A DNA stretch of 64,000 nt from Devosia insulae DS-56 (GCF_000970465.2 NZ_LAJE02000044.1:1-64000); one strand, 5' to 3'; shown: positions 17,921 through 27,049, numbered from the stretch's first letter. The notes: a model not told the origin generated them from the letters alone. A program made the numbers and translations.

Positions 17921-18461
17921 TAGCTGCCATTGATTGATAGGGGCGGCGCCGCAGCAATGCGGTGCCGCTCTGCGTTCTAGGATGCCTTCTCGGGAGCGGC
18001 GGCGTAATAGCCGCTCGACTGGGTGGGTTTGCATCGCTTTCAGGTTACGCGTGCCACATCGTATGCGGCCTGCTGGCCACTCGAGGCCGAGCCGGCCTCC
18101 GTCGGCGACCATCATCCATGAGGACGGAAGCTCCACAGAGCGTAGGCGGCAGACGGCCTCGCCGGTGCTGCTCTTGTCGGGGAGCAACGGAGACGCCAGG
18201 TGCGGCGTCGAACCCCAAGCGATTTCGTCGTCCCTGCACCGCAGCAGACGTCAGCCTGGAGCCCGCCGGTCAAGCTTCGTGCTTCAGGGAATCGGCCCCC
18301 GGCGTCCACAGTATGGGCCCGTCTCCCCTGCCCGTTTCGTTAGCCGAAGCTCGGCCCCGCAACAGGCCTGATCGCGCGATTCACGCCGCCGGCCATCTTC
18401 CAACGGCGGGACCAGTTGCAACCGATAGATCCATCGCGGGGGTGTCCAGCGGGACTAAAAA
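17921..18461. other. Convergent intergenic region
   Basis: About 540 bases between the curlin-like gene and the terminator of the outer-membrane gene. A 167-codon open frame on the plus strand has Arg/Pro-rich, low-complexity composition and no ribosome-binding site, so it is not called. Nothing else is recognised. Confidence 0.5.
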
Positions 18462-18493
18462 GTAAGAGGGCGGCACAAGTGCCGCCCTCTTAC
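18462..18493 (-). terminator. Rho-independent terminator of the outer-membrane protein gene
   Basis: A perfect 15-base inverted repeat (GTAAGAGGGCGGCAC and its complement) around two bases. On the minus strand it is followed by CTTTTTAG, a classic intrinsic terminator 20 bases after the stop of the gene at 18513. The A-rich flank on the other side could also let it end plus-strand transcripts. Confidence 0.9.
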
Positions 18494-18512
18494 TCGAAAA
18501 CGGATCCCGAGG

Positions 18513-19904
18513 TCAGAACTGACCGGTCAACGACGCGGTCAAACCGAAGCCCCACATATCGCCAAAAGTCAGCGAGGCAGCAGTGCTGGCTGGCGAGTCA
18601 TAAACAGCCTCGCCTTCGTCCGATCCGGGCGCGTATGTATTCGTCGACAGGATATCATCAGCGCTGCCAGGCGAAGCCACGGCGACACGCGAGAGATACT
18701 CCACAGAGCCACCAAAACCGATCTGCATCGTGTCGGAAACCGCAAACGACAGACCGGCCTGTCCCTTGGCGCCGAACGCCATGCCGGAGTCCTCGATCGA
18801 ACCGCTTTGAGCCGTCACGCTGTCGCCATCGACCGGGATGCCCGCGACGCCGCTGCCACCCTCAATGCTGTAGGTGTCGCTCCCCGACAGGGTGCTGTTG
18901 GCGTAGTAGATGTTGCCCTCCGCCCCCAGGGTGAGGGTCAAGGTGTCCGAGAGCAGATGCGACAGGGTAAACCCCGCGACGCCGCCCAGATAGTGCGTCG
19001 TGATATCCTGTTCGCGATCGATTGACAGCGTCGGATAGACGGTGAGACCACCATACGGCGCAGCCGCTTCTGGAATATCGATCGAGATCGAGGTCTCGGA
19101 GCCCTGCGACATATAGCGGTAGCTCGGACCAAAGAAGCCCTGCACCTGCGTGGTCTCATCGGTAGCCTTGCCGAGGCCGAGCGTAATGTCCGCACCAGCG
19201 TAAGCGAAGGTGCCGCTGGTCTCAGTCGAAATCTCGAGACCCGAAATGTCGCCCGACGCGACGAAGATTCCACCTGTCGAACTGGCGATGAAGCCGTAGC
19301 CTGCCGAGCCAATGTCCGCGGGGCCGCCGCCCGGATCTGGACCATCCGCGTCTGCGCTCGTGGTCCGCGCCGCAAAGATGAAGCCGCTCGGTGTGGGCTC
19401 GTACTGTCCTGCGTCCGTAGCCGCATCGTCGCCTATGACAGAACCAGAGTAACCGCCTGCGTTGCTGCCCTCGAACGACACCAGAACATCCGAGGAAACG
19501 TCATCTCCACCAGACGGGTTCGTATCAATACCGATGTATCCCGCTGGCGTCGTAAACCCAGGGATCACTACCACGCCGGGTTCGTCGTAGGTCCTTACAA
19601 CAGAGGAGCCAGAGATATTGCCGTAGGTGATGAAGCCGTTGAAGCCGATAGAAGCGTCAAAATCGCCCCACTGTCCGATACCGGCAGCCGCGCCCAGGCC
19701 GACCGTGCCGCCAATCACTGTGCTCTCGACGGTTTCCGCCTCGCCATCGACGATTGCACCCGTCGCGACGTCAGGCAGGTTGTAGTAAACCGCGCCACCG
19801 TTCAGCGACAGAACGAAATAATCGGACGCCGCCTCCTGCGCCAGTACCGATGTTGTCGTGAGCAGAAGCGGCAATGCCGCCAGCGCAAACTTCGTAACCG
19901 TCAT
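18513..19904 (-). CDS. Beta-barrel outer-membrane protein
   Basis: A 463-residue protein with a signal peptide (about 1-22, TTTSVLAQ), a sequence rich in Gly, Ser, Thr and acidic residues with alternating hydrophobic strands, and a terminal Phe (SLTGQF), which is typical of outer-membrane barrels inserted by BamA. It has almost no Cys and low Lys. I cannot place it in a named porin family; it may be a structural or adhesive barrel. A strong terminator follows and it is transcribed alone. Confidence 0.7.
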   Translation of the reverse strand: MTVTKFALAALPLLLTTTSVLAQEAASDYFVLSLNGGAVYYNLPDVATGAIVDGEAETVESTVIGGTVGLGAAAGIGQWGDFDASIGFNGFITYGNISGSSVVRTYDEPGVVVIPGFTTPAGYIGIDTNPSGGDDVSSDVLVSFEGSNAGGYSGSVIGDDAATDAGQYEPTPSGFIFAARTTSADADGPDPGGGPADIGSAGYGFIASSTGGIFVASGDISGLEISTETSGTFAYAGADITLGLGKATDETTQVQGFFGPSYRYMSQGSETSISIDIPEAAAPYGGLTVYPTLSIDREQDITTHYLGGVAGFTLSHLLSDTLTLTLGAEGNIYYANSTLSGSDTYSIEGGSGVAGIPVDGDSVTAQSGSIEDSGMAFGAKGQAGLSFAVSDTMQIGFGGSVEYLSRVAVASPGSADDILSTNTYAPGSDEGEAVYDSPASTAASLTFGDMWGFGLTASLTGQF

Positions 19905-20375
19905 AACGTCCCGCTCCCCGGACCTAACTTTGTCAAGTTGCTCTCAAACTGCCGCTTTTCAGCCGCAAAGTCGAGGCCTTTTGCTGTTCAACCGTTCTAG
20001 ACGATTATGCTTAATAACCCGTTAGTCGCGGGGACGCAGGCGTTTTCCCATCAGTGCTACTCCCTTGCAATCTAAGCGCTTTTCCTTCGATGTACGTGTC
20101 AATGCTGACGGCGTTCGCTCCGATCCACGAAAGCCAGGGCGTTGCTGATCAGCAACACAGTCGGGCGCTTGCTGCTATCGACACAGGAGGCGGGTCGAAT
20201 CGGCGCGATGTATTGCGGCGCCCCCACGTCGAACTCTGCTGTTGATCGTAGCGACACGAACAGCGCGCAAAAGACGTTTCGCGGCGGGCAATTGGCCAAG
20301 CACCGTATTTGCCGCGCGCCCGGATCGCTCTACAGGCGCGATGAAGTAGATCACGCCACCAGAGCTTCGCCGGTG
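19905..20375. other. Intergenic region upstream of the outer-membrane protein gene
   Basis: About 470 bases between two minus-strand genes. It must carry the promoter of the outer-membrane gene. No confident hexamers, no hairpin with a T run after the deaminase gene, and no small gene with good start signals were seen. Confidence 0.5.
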
Positions 20376-21485
20376 CTAAATGGCGAACGGCTTGAAGTGC
20401 TTGCTCAGTTTCAGCGTCTGCGCCTGGTAGTTCGAACCGAGCCCGGTGCCGTAGAGCCGGTCGGGGGCTTCGGCGAGGCGCTCGTAGATCAGGCGGCCGA
20501 TGGTCTGGCCATGGCCGAGCAGGAACGGCACCTCGCGGCTGCGGACTTCCAGCACGGCACGGCTGCCGGTGCCGCCGGCGGCGGAATGGCCGAAGCCGGG
20601 ATCGAAGAAGCCGGCATAGTGGACGCGGAACTCGCCGACCAGCGGATCGAACGGCACCATCTCGGCGGCATAGGCCGGCGGCACGTGCACGCTCTCGCGC
20701 GACACAAGAATGTAGAACTCGTCGGGATCGAGGATGAACTCATCGGTGCCGCGCTTGATCAGCGGCTCCCAATAATCGAGGACATCGAGATTGTCCTTGA
20801 TGTCCATGTCGATAACCGGGGTGTGGCGCTTCGAGCGGAAGCCGATGAGCCCGTTGCGGTCAGTGCCCTTCAGGTCGATCGACAGCAGCACGCCCTCGCC
20901 GACCTCGGCATTGGCGTCGAACACCAGCGTTTCGACATTGTGCAGCGATTTGTGCTCGAACAGGGTGAGCCGGCTATCGCCGACGCGGAAGCGCATCTGG
21001 CTGAGGCGCGAGCCGGTGCGCACGCGAACCGGGAAGGTGCGCGGGCTGATCTCGAGATAGAGCGGGCCCTTATAGCCATGCGGCAGCGTGTCGAAGCCGC
21101 GGGCGTGGTCGCCGATGACGCGGGTGAAGACATCGAGCCGGCCAGTTGAGCTCTTGGGGTTGGCGCCGGCGGATACCGTGTCCGGCAGGTTCAAGCTTTC
21201 CTGCAGCGGCACCAGATAGACGCAGCCGCGCTCGAGCACGGCGCTGTTGGTGAGATCGAGCTCATGCAGCTTCAGCGTCTCGATGCGCTCGGCGACGGTG
21301 TGTTCGGGGCCGGGCAGAAAGCTCGAGCGGATGCGATAGGCGATTTTGCCCAGCCGCAGGTCGAGGCTCGCCGGCTGCACCTGGTCGGCGTCGAACGGAC
21401 GATCGCTGACGATATTGCCGCGCGCCGCCAACCGCTCGATGAAACGGGCGGGAAACACGCCCTTGGCCCAAAGCTCACTATCCAA
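20376..21485 (-). CDS. dcd: 2'-deoxycytidine 5'-triphosphate deaminase (long, two-domain form)
   Basis: About 369 residues from a TTG start at 21485, preceded by GGGGA; this matches the length usual for the alphaproteobacterial two-domain form. An ATG at 21548 would add 21 residues without family support. The first half holds QPASLDLRLG and LERGCVYLVPL, and the second repeats the dUTPase-like fold (FDPGFGHSAAGG). It converts dCTP to dUTP, feeding dTMP synthesis. It is divergent from metZ. Confidence 0.85.
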   Translation of the reverse strand: MDSELWAKGVFPARFIERLAARGNIVSDRPFDADQVQPASLDLRLGKIAYRIRSSFLPGPEHTVAERIETLKLHELDLTNSAVLERGCVYLVPLQESLNLPDTVSAGANPKSSTGRLDVFTRVIGDHARGFDTLPHGYKGPLYLEISPRTFPVRVRTGSRLSQMRFRVGDSRLTLFEHKSLHNVETLVFDANAEVGEGVLLSIDLKGTDRNGLIGFRSKRHTPVIDMDIKDNLDVLDYWEPLIKRGTDEFILDPDEFYILVSRESVHVPPAYAAEMVPFDPLVGEFRVHYAGFFDPGFGHSAAGGTGSRAVLEVRSREVPFLLGHGQTIGRLIYERLAEAPDRLYGTGLGSNYQAQTLKLSKHFKPFAI

Positions 21486-21593
21486 TGGTTTTCCCCGCAA
21501 CCTGGATACATCCCCTAGCAACCTGAGGCGTTGACGCCAAGACGCCATGGGTCGTATATCCACGCTATGCGCCTTTGCGGTGACGCTCGGGCC

Positions 21594-21648
21594 TTGGTGG
21601 TGATTTGGCCGGTCTGATTGCAGCCACCTAAAACAAGTCGCTAAAGGG
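21594..21648 (+). promoter_or_regulatory. SAM-II riboswitch upstream of metZ
   Basis: The stretch contains the conserved blocks of the SAM-II (metA motif) RNA: GGTGATTTGG, CCGG, TTGCAGCCAC and AAACAAGTCGCTAAAG, which form the H-type pseudoknot that binds S-adenosylmethionine. SAM-II elements are largely alphaproteobacterial and sit before methionine biosynthesis genes such as metA and metZ. Here it ends about 55 bases before metZ. Confidence 0.92.
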
Positions 21649-21655
21649 ACCTTCG

Positions 21656-21690
21656 AGCCGGCCGCCAATCGCGTGCCGGCTTTTTTGTTT
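21656..21690 (+). terminator. Intrinsic terminator between SAM-II riboswitch and metZ
   Basis: AGCCGGC at 21656-21662 pairs with GCCGGCT at 21675-21681, with inner CGC/GCG pairing, followed by TTTTTTGTTTT. It lies directly after the riboswitch and 14 bases before the metZ start, so SAM binding may act by transcription termination rather than only by blocking translation. Confidence 0.85.
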
Positions 21691-21703
21691 TCGAGGCAAG
21701 GAC

Positions 21704-22915
21704 ATGTCTAAGTCGAAGAACCCGCTGAGCGACGAAAAGAACCGCGCGCCGGCCACCATGCTCGTCCATGGCGGCACGCAGCGCAGCCAGTTCAAAGAGA
21801 CCTCCGAAGCGATCTTCATGAACTCGGGCTATTCCTACCCGAGCTCGCAATATGCCGAAGACCTGTTCCTCAACAAGATCAACAAGCCGGCGCATAACTA
21901 TTCGCGCTTCGCCAACCCGACGATGGACATGTTCCAGGATCGGATGGCGCTGCTTGAAGGGGCAGAAGCGGCGCGGGCCTTCGCCACCGGCATGTCGGCG
22001 GTCACCAACGCGGTGATGAGCCAGGTGCGGGCCGGCGACCATATCGTTGCGGCGCGGGCGCTGTTCGGGGGCTGTCGCTACGTGGTCGAAGACCTGATGC
22101 CGCGGTTTGGCGTCAGCTCGACGCTGGTGGATGGGCGCGACCCCGCGAACTTCGAGCGGGCGATGCAGCCCAATACCAAGGTGATCTTCATCGAGACGCC
22201 GACCAACCCGACGCTCGAGCTGGTCGACATCGCCGCGGTGGCCAAGATCGCCAAGGCGCACGGCGCCAAGCTGATCGTCGACAATGTGTTCGCCACCGCC
22301 CTGTTCCAGAAGCCGCTGCAACTGGGCGCTGACCTCGTCACCTATTCGGCGACCAAGCATATCGACGGCCAGGGCCGGGCGCTGGGCGGCATTGTGCTCG
22401 GTTCGAAAGCGCTGATCGAGGGCGACGTGCACACCCTGCTCCGGCAGACCGGGCCGTCGCTCTCGCCGTTCAATGCCTGGGTGCTGCTGAAGGGGCTCGA
22501 GACGCTGCCGATCCGGGTCAAGCAGATGACCGAGAGCGCTGCCAAGGTGGCTGAGTTCCTCGCCGGCCATCCCAAGATCGAGCGGATCTCTTATCCGTTT
22601 CACCCCTCGCACCCGCAATACGAGCTGGCGAAGCGCCAGATGGCCAGCGGCTCGACGCTGGTGGCGCTTGAGGTGAAAGGCGGACGCGAGGCGGCGTTCG
22701 CGCTGTCAGACTCGCTGGCGGTGATCCTGATCTCGAACAATCTTGGCGATGCCAAGTCGCTGATCACCCATCCGGGCACCACGACGCATGCCCGGTTCAC
22801 CGAGGAAGTACGGCTGGAATCGGGGATCACGCCGGGCCTGCTGCGGCTTTCGGTGGGGCTCGAGGACGCGGACGATTTGATCCGCGATCTCGAGTACGGG
22901 CTCAGCCAGGTCTAG
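21704..22915 (+). CDS. metZ: O-succinylhomoserine sulfhydrylase
   Basis: A 403-residue PLP enzyme of the Cys/Met metabolism family. The PLP lysine is in SATKHIDGQGR, with YSRFANPT near residue 65 and ETPTNPTLELVD in the expected order. It joins O-succinylhomoserine with sulfide to give homocysteine in methionine synthesis. A SAM-II riboswitch and terminator precede it, so it should be repressed when S-adenosylmethionine is plentiful. It ends in CTAG, shared with the stop of the convergent carrier-protein gene. Confidence 0.93.
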   Translation: MSKSKNPLSDEKNRAPATMLVHGGTQRSQFKETSEAIFMNSGYSYPSSQYAEDLFLNKINKPAHNYSRFANPTMDMFQDRMALLEGAEAARAFATGMSAVTNAVMSQVRAGDHIVAARALFGGCRYVVEDLMPRFGVSSTLVDGRDPANFERAMQPNTKVIFIETPTNPTLELVDIAAVAKIAKAHGAKLIVDNVFATALFQKPLQLGADLVTYSATKHIDGQGRALGGIVLGSKALIEGDVHTLLRQTGPSLSPFNAWVLLKGLETLPIRVKQMTESAAKVAEFLAGHPKIERISYPFHPSHPQYELAKRQMASGSTLVALEVKGGREAAFALSDSLAVILISNNLGDAKSLITHPGTTTHARFTEEVRLESGITPGLLRLSVGLEDADDLIRDLEYGLSQV

Positions 22916-23133
22916 CGGCCCAACAGTTCGGCGACGCGCCGGACTGAGGTAATCGAAGCGATCTGCTCGGCCGTGAGGCTACGGCCGAGCGCGCTCTCGA
23001 TGCCAGCGACAATCGCCATATGGCCGAGACTGTCCCAGGCGGCGACCGAGCTCATGTCGGCGCCGATGGCGATGGCGCCAGGGCAGTTGAGGGCGTCGCC
23101 GACAATGGCGCAGGCCTGCTCATCGGGGCTCAT
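22912..23133 (-). CDS. Acyl/peptidyl carrier protein of the RiPP-like operon
   Basis: A 73-residue, mostly acidic helical protein with the phosphopantetheine attachment motif DSLGHM (Ser about residue 35) and the following helix IVAGIESALGRSL, typical of carrier proteins. The start at 23133 lies inside the end of the GNAT gene (14-base overlap). It is the last gene of the seven-gene overlapping operon. Inferred role: holds an acyl group activated by the adenylate-forming ligase and presents it to the acetyltransferase-like protein. Confidence 0.82.
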   Translation of the reverse strand: MSPDEQACAIVGDALNCPGAIAIGADMSSVAAWDSLGHMAIVAGIESALGRSLTAEQIASITSVRRVAELLGR

Positions 23134-23701
23134 CGGGCGCCTTCCAGAACGGCCCGCGCATCCACTGATCGCGGAACATCTCGAAGTTGACGAAGTCGAT
23201 GATGTCGCCGGTGACCGGGTTCTGCTTCTGCCGGTGCCAGGTGCCGACATGGTCGAACCCCAGCCGGCGGTAGCTGAAGATCGACGAAACGTTGCGGGAA
23301 TCGACCACACCGTAGAAGCGTTCGATGCCGCAATTGGCGAAGAAGTGGTTGAGCAGCCGGGCGCGAACCTCGACCACGACGTTCTTGCCCCACCAGTCGC
23401 GATCATGCAGCGCGACAGTGCCGAAGGCCGAGCGGTAGCCCTGCAGCCGCACCATGTGGGCGCCGATCGGCACCGCCTCACCCTTGGGGATAATGGCGAA
23501 GGCAAAGCGGTTCCTGGTGCGGGGCAGCGGTCCACGCAGCAGCCAGTGCGGCATCGACCGCGGCTTGGTGGTCTGCATCAGGCCGTTGAGGATATCCGGG
23601 TCATGCCGCCAGCGGTTGGTGACGCGCAGGGTTTCGAGCATCCCCATCGGCTTCAACATGAAGCGCTCGGTTTCCAGCGGGCCGATAACCAGCTTGCTCA
23701 T
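23120..23701 (-). CDS. GNAT-family N-acyltransferase
   Basis: A 193-residue GNAT protein of the RimJ/RimL-like type: LETERFMLKPM at the start, a central beta region (FAFAIIPKGE..IGAHMVR), then WWGKNVVVEVRARLLNHFF as the acyl-CoA-binding segment and NVSSIFSYRRLGFDHVG near the end. It begins within the stop of the ligase gene (ATGA overlap). With ligase and carrier next to it, transfer of an acyl group from the carrier to a peptide amine is more likely than plain acetylation; this is inference. Confidence 0.83.
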   Translation of the reverse strand: MSKLVIGPLETERFMLKPMGMLETLRVTNRWRHDPDILNGLMQTTKPRSMPHWLLRGPLPRTRNRFAFAIIPKGEAVPIGAHMVRLQGYRSAFGTVALHDRDWWGKNVVVEVRARLLNHFFANCGIERFYGVVDSRNVSSIFSYRRLGFDHVGTWHRQKQNPVTGDIIDFVNFEMFRDQWMRGPFWKAPDEPR

Positions 23702-25089
23702 TGGCGTTCGACCATGGCGCGGACGTCGGCGCGGACGATCTTGCCGCGATCGTTGCGCGGGATCGCGGCAACAGCGAACAGCTTTGAGGGCACCGCCTCG
23801 TCGCGAACGCGGGCCCGGCACCAGGCCTTCAGCGCTTCGGGATCGAACGTTGCCCCGTCAGCGAGGACGATGGCCGCCGCTACCGCCTCGCCGGCAATGG
23901 CGTCGGGGATACCGAAGGCACAGGCCTCGACGATCGCCTCATGCCGCTCCAGCAGCATGTCGATCTCCTCGGCCTGGATCTTGATGCCACCGCGGTTGAT
24001 CTCCGATTTGCTGCGCCCGACGAGGATGAGGTTGCCCGCTGCGTCCAGTTCGCCGATATCGCCGGTGCGGAACCAGCCATTGGTGAACGCGGCTGCATCG
24101 AGATCGGGGCGCTGCCAGTACCCCAGCATCATCGAGGGGCTCTGCACCAGCACCTCGCCGCGCCCGCCGCCATCGATGGCGACGCTGCCGCCCCAGAGCC
24201 GGCCGACATAGCCGTCGCGCGCCTCGGCCTCATCGAGGCTGCCGCCGCCGATCCAGTTGGCCGTCTCGGTCATGCCGAACATGTTGAACACCCGGCGCGT
24301 GCCGCACCACTCGGCGATGGCCCGCCAGTGCTCGATCGAGAGCGGCGCCGAGCCGACATGCACCCGCTCGAGCACCGGCTCGGGCCGGGCCGAAACGCGC
24401 AGCGCCAGCTTCCAGAAAGAGGGGACCGAACTCATGAAGCTGATGCGGTTGGTGGACAGGTAGCCGGCGAGGCCACCGAGCTCGCTGAGCGCCGGGCCGG
24501 GCCAGAGATGCACCCGTCCGCCGGCCAGCAGCGGTGTCAGCACATTGCCGATCAGGCCGTGGCCGAAGAACACCGGCAGCACGCAGAGCGTTTCGCGCAG
24601 CACCTCGGGGCCGATCTCAGCGATATTCAGCGCGGCGCGGGCGAACAGGCTGCGCACCGAGTGAACGATGCCCTTGGGCCGGCCGGTGGTGCCCGAGGTC
24701 ATCAAGATGAGCGCCGGCTCATCGAGGCGCAGCGGCCTCGGCTCGGACGTTCCCGCGGCCTCTTCGCGCGGTCGCTGTGGTCCGAGCCACAGCGACGCGC
24801 CGGTGGTCTCGACCACGTTCTCGCACTCTTCCGGCCGCAGGCCCGGGTTGACCGCGACCGCAATAAGTCCGACCTCCCAGCAGGCGAAGATGGCGATCAG
24901 GTAGTCGACTGGATTGGCCTCGGCCACCACGGCGCGGGCGCCCGATGTCACGCCGTGGCGCGACAGCTCGGCGGCCTTCTCCTTCACCCGCAGGCGGATG
25001 CCCGCCGCATCGAGCGTTGTGCCCGTCCGGACGTCGACGAGGGCCGCGCTGGCCGGAAGCATGGCGGTGAAGGAGAGGTTGCCGATCAT
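23698..25089 (-). CDS. Adenylate-forming acyl ligase (AMP-dependent synthetase)
   Basis: A 463-residue ANL-family enzyme with all core motifs: LILMTSGTTGRPKGIVHS (A3), NMFGMTETANW (A5), GWFRTGDIGELD (A7), GRSKSEINRGGIKI (A8) and the catalytic Lys in NDRGKIVR (A10). It activates a carboxylic acid as an acyl-AMP and passes it to a thiol. It is somewhat shorter than typical acyl-CoA synthetases. Overlaps both neighbours by four bases. In this operon it occupies the activation role that an asparagine-synthetase-like cyclase has in lasso clusters, but its substrate is unknown. Confidence 0.85.
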   Translation of the reverse strand: MIGNLSFTAMLPASAALVDVRTGTTLDAAGIRLRVKEKAAELSRHGVTSGARAVVAEANPVDYLIAIFACWEVGLIAVAVNPGLRPEECENVVETTGASLWLGPQRPREEAAGTSEPRPLRLDEPALILMTSGTTGRPKGIVHSVRSLFARAALNIAEIGPEVLRETLCVLPVFFGHGLIGNVLTPLLAGGRVHLWPGPALSELGGLAGYLSTNRISFMSSVPSFWKLALRVSARPEPVLERVHVGSAPLSIEHWRAIAEWCGTRRVFNMFGMTETANWIGGGSLDEAEARDGYVGRLWGGSVAIDGGGRGEVLVQSPSMMLGYWQRPDLDAAAFTNGWFRTGDIGELDAAGNLILVGRSKSEINRGGIKIQAEEIDMLLERHEAIVEACAFGIPDAIAGEAVAAAIVLADGATFDPEALKAWCRARVRDEAVPSKLFAVAAIPRNDRGKIVRADVRAMVERQ

Positions 25090-26057
25090 CCGGCGCCTCG
25101 CGGCACGATGCGCTGCAGGCCGCGGAAGCTGTGGCGGCGGACCTTGGAGAGGAAAGCCGTCGGCGCAGCCAGCACCGCGGCGCCGTCGACGAGGCGCGTT
25201 GCAAGGCGGCTGGCGCTGCCGCCGGCGATCCGGCCGGCAGCGACGCCGGCCCCGGGGGCGTCGAACAGCTCGGCGACAAGCTCAAGACAGAGGCGCGCCT
25301 CGAGGGCGAGACCCAGTTGGCGGGCAATCTCGGGCAGCGCAGTCACCTCGTCGGGCGAGAGGTGGCGAAACGCCTGCAGCAGGTCGACCAGCAGGCGCAA
25401 CTGGTGGAACTTGTGCCCGAGCGCCGCGTGGACCACCGCGACGAAGAACTGCGGCATGCCGGCGTTTGCATTGCCCTGGCCGCTCTGCATGAACTCGGCA
25501 TAGCCGAAGCTGATGCGCCGGCGCAGGCCCTGATAGTGAACGAGGTTGCCGTGTACTTCGATGAGCAGCGCATCCATGCTGGGCTGGATCCACTTTTCTT
25601 CCTGGTTCTGCTCGGTGTGATCGAGCAGCGGCTTCAGGAACAGCTGGTAGCCGAGACTGGTCAGCAGTTCGCCGATCGGCGCGCGGGCCGAGGGCGCGAC
25701 CATGATGTCGATGTCGGTGAACGGGCGATCCGATGGCGTTGGGTAGATCTGGCGGGCGAACACCGGGCCTTTGACGATCACCGCCTCGAGCTGCCGGTCG
25801 GCAATATAGCGGTCGACCTTGGCGGCGATGCCGCGCAGATGCAACGACAGGCCGATAAGCAGGGTCAGCTCGCTTCGCGCCGCCTCGAGGTCGGCAGTGC
25901 GGTGCTGGGCTGCAAGCTTGCGGGTCACCACCGGCAGGACGTTGTGATCGCGCGCCAGCTTGAGCAGCGGGTCGACAGCCTCCGCTGGTACGGTCACAGC
26001 CGGCGCCTCGGGGTCGGCCAGGCGGCAGAGCAGCGTGTCGCGCTCGGCCGGCGTCAT
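25086..26057 (-). CDS. Nucleotidyltransferase-fold protein of the kind found in lasso-type clusters
   Basis: A 323-residue protein of the uncharacterised nucleotidyltransferase group (PF14907-like). The NTase signature is VIVKGPVFARQIY followed by FTDIDIMV, with the metal-binding D-x-D near residue 116. Members occur as tailoring genes in lasso peptide clusters beside HPr-kinase-like genes. It overlaps the kinase and ligase genes by four bases on each side. The reaction is unknown; nucleotidylation of the peptide or of a partner protein is possible. Confidence 0.8.
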   Translation of the reverse strand: MTPAERDTLLCRLADPEAPAVTVPAEAVDPLLKLARDHNVLPVVTRKLAAQHRTADLEAARSELTLLIGLSLHLRGIAAKVDRYIADRQLEAVIVKGPVFARQIYPTPSDRPFTDIDIMVAPSARAPIGELLTSLGYQLFLKPLLDHTEQNQEEKWIQPSMDALLIEVHGNLVHYQGLRRRISFGYAEFMQSGQGNANAGMPQFFVAVVHAALGHKFHQLRLLVDLLQAFRHLSPDEVTALPEIARQLGLALEARLCLELVAELFDAPGAGVAAGRIAGGSASRLATRLVDGAAVLAAPTAFLSKVRRHSFRGLQRIVPRGAG

Positions 26058-27049
26058 GCGAGAAGCTTCGGGATGTTGAGCGCCGCCAGCATGACCGGCG
26101 CCAGGTCGGTCGGATCCGACCCCGCAGATAGCCGATAAGCGGGTACGGCTCGAACCAACTCGCCGAGCCGCTTGAACAGCTCGCGCTCGACCTGCGGGAC
26201 CCCGGCACGTGTCGAGCGCACGTTGTCGGCGACGGCCAGGGCAAGCACCTCGGCCTTGCTGGTTGGCTCACAGCGGCTTGCCAACTCGCCGCTGCGTTCG
26301 AGCACGAAGACCGCGGCGATCTCGCGGGCGGCGATACTCTCGACGCTCACCGTCGTGCGGAGTGCCGACAGCGCCACCGGCCGCTCGTCTTCGGCGCTCC
26401 AGTCGCCGCTCAACAGCGGCTGCACCCAAGGTAGCATTTCGGCGGTTCGCCGATGCACCTTGAGACTGCGCGGCATACCCCAGGCAGTCGGACGTTCGCC
26501 GGAGACGTTGCATGCCATGGCATCGTCGGAACAGAGGCCGAGGCCGCCGGCGGCCATAGCCAAGGTCGAAGTGGTCTTGCCGGCGCCACTGCGGCCGAAG
26601 ATCAGCGCCACGCGGCCATCCGGCAAGGTCAGGCCGGCGGCATGAACGAGAAACTGGTTCGCGGCGAGCAGGGCCGCCTGCAGAGCCAGTTGCCCGCAGG
26701 TCATGACGATACGCTCTTCGGCACCCGGGGCGACGATGATACTGGCCTCGCGCGCCGTGTCGGAGAGCGAGAGCGAGATGATGCCGGGAAACACCAGCAC
26801 CCGGGCGTCGGGGCCCTGCCAAAACTGGGCATCACCCTCATCGAGGATCGGCCCCTCGTAGAGCGGCTCGGTGTCTTCGGGCATCGACAGCGGCTGGCCC
26901 GAGGTGATCGTGAGGCCGTAGGCAAGCGCAGAGGTCGGCAGGGGGCGGGAGCGGCCGGCAAAGATGCGGCCGTAGAAATCCACGAGCACCGGCTGCACGG
27001 CGGTGACGCGCAGCGTGGCGCCCTGCAGATCGAAGAACTTCTGGATCAA
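26054..27049 (-). CDS. HPr-kinase-like peptide kinase
   Basis: About 331 residues from a TTG start at 27049, overlapping the stop of the B2 gene (TTGA) and preceded by AGGGGAG; upstream codons in frame are antisense-like and lack a start. The C-terminal half has the P-loop FGRSGAGKTTS and the CSDDAMACN motif of HPr kinase. Relatives in paeninodin-type lasso clusters phosphorylate a serine of the precursor. Every precursor tail here contains a Ser, a possible target. Confidence 0.8.
   Translation of the reverse strand: MIQKFFDLQGATLRVTAVQPVLVDFYGRIFAGRSRPLPTSALAYGLTITSGQPLSMPEDTEPLYEGPILDEGDAQFWQGPDARVLVFPGIISLSLSDTAREASIIVAPGAEERIVMTCGQLALQAALLAANQFLVHAAGLTLPDGRVALIFGRSGAGKTTSTLAMAAGGLGLCSDDAMACNVSGERPTAWGMPRSLKVHRRTAEMLPWVQPLLSGDWSAEDERPVALSALRTTVSVESIAAREIAAVFVLERSGELASRCEPTSKAEVLALAVADNVRSTRAGVPQVERELFKRLGELVRAVPAYRLSAGSDPTDLAPVMLAALNIPKLLA

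Noticed and set aside
17962-18465. A 167-codon plus-strand frame after the curlin gene
   Set aside because: Arg/Pro/Ser-rich, no start signal and ends at a terminator for the opposite strand.
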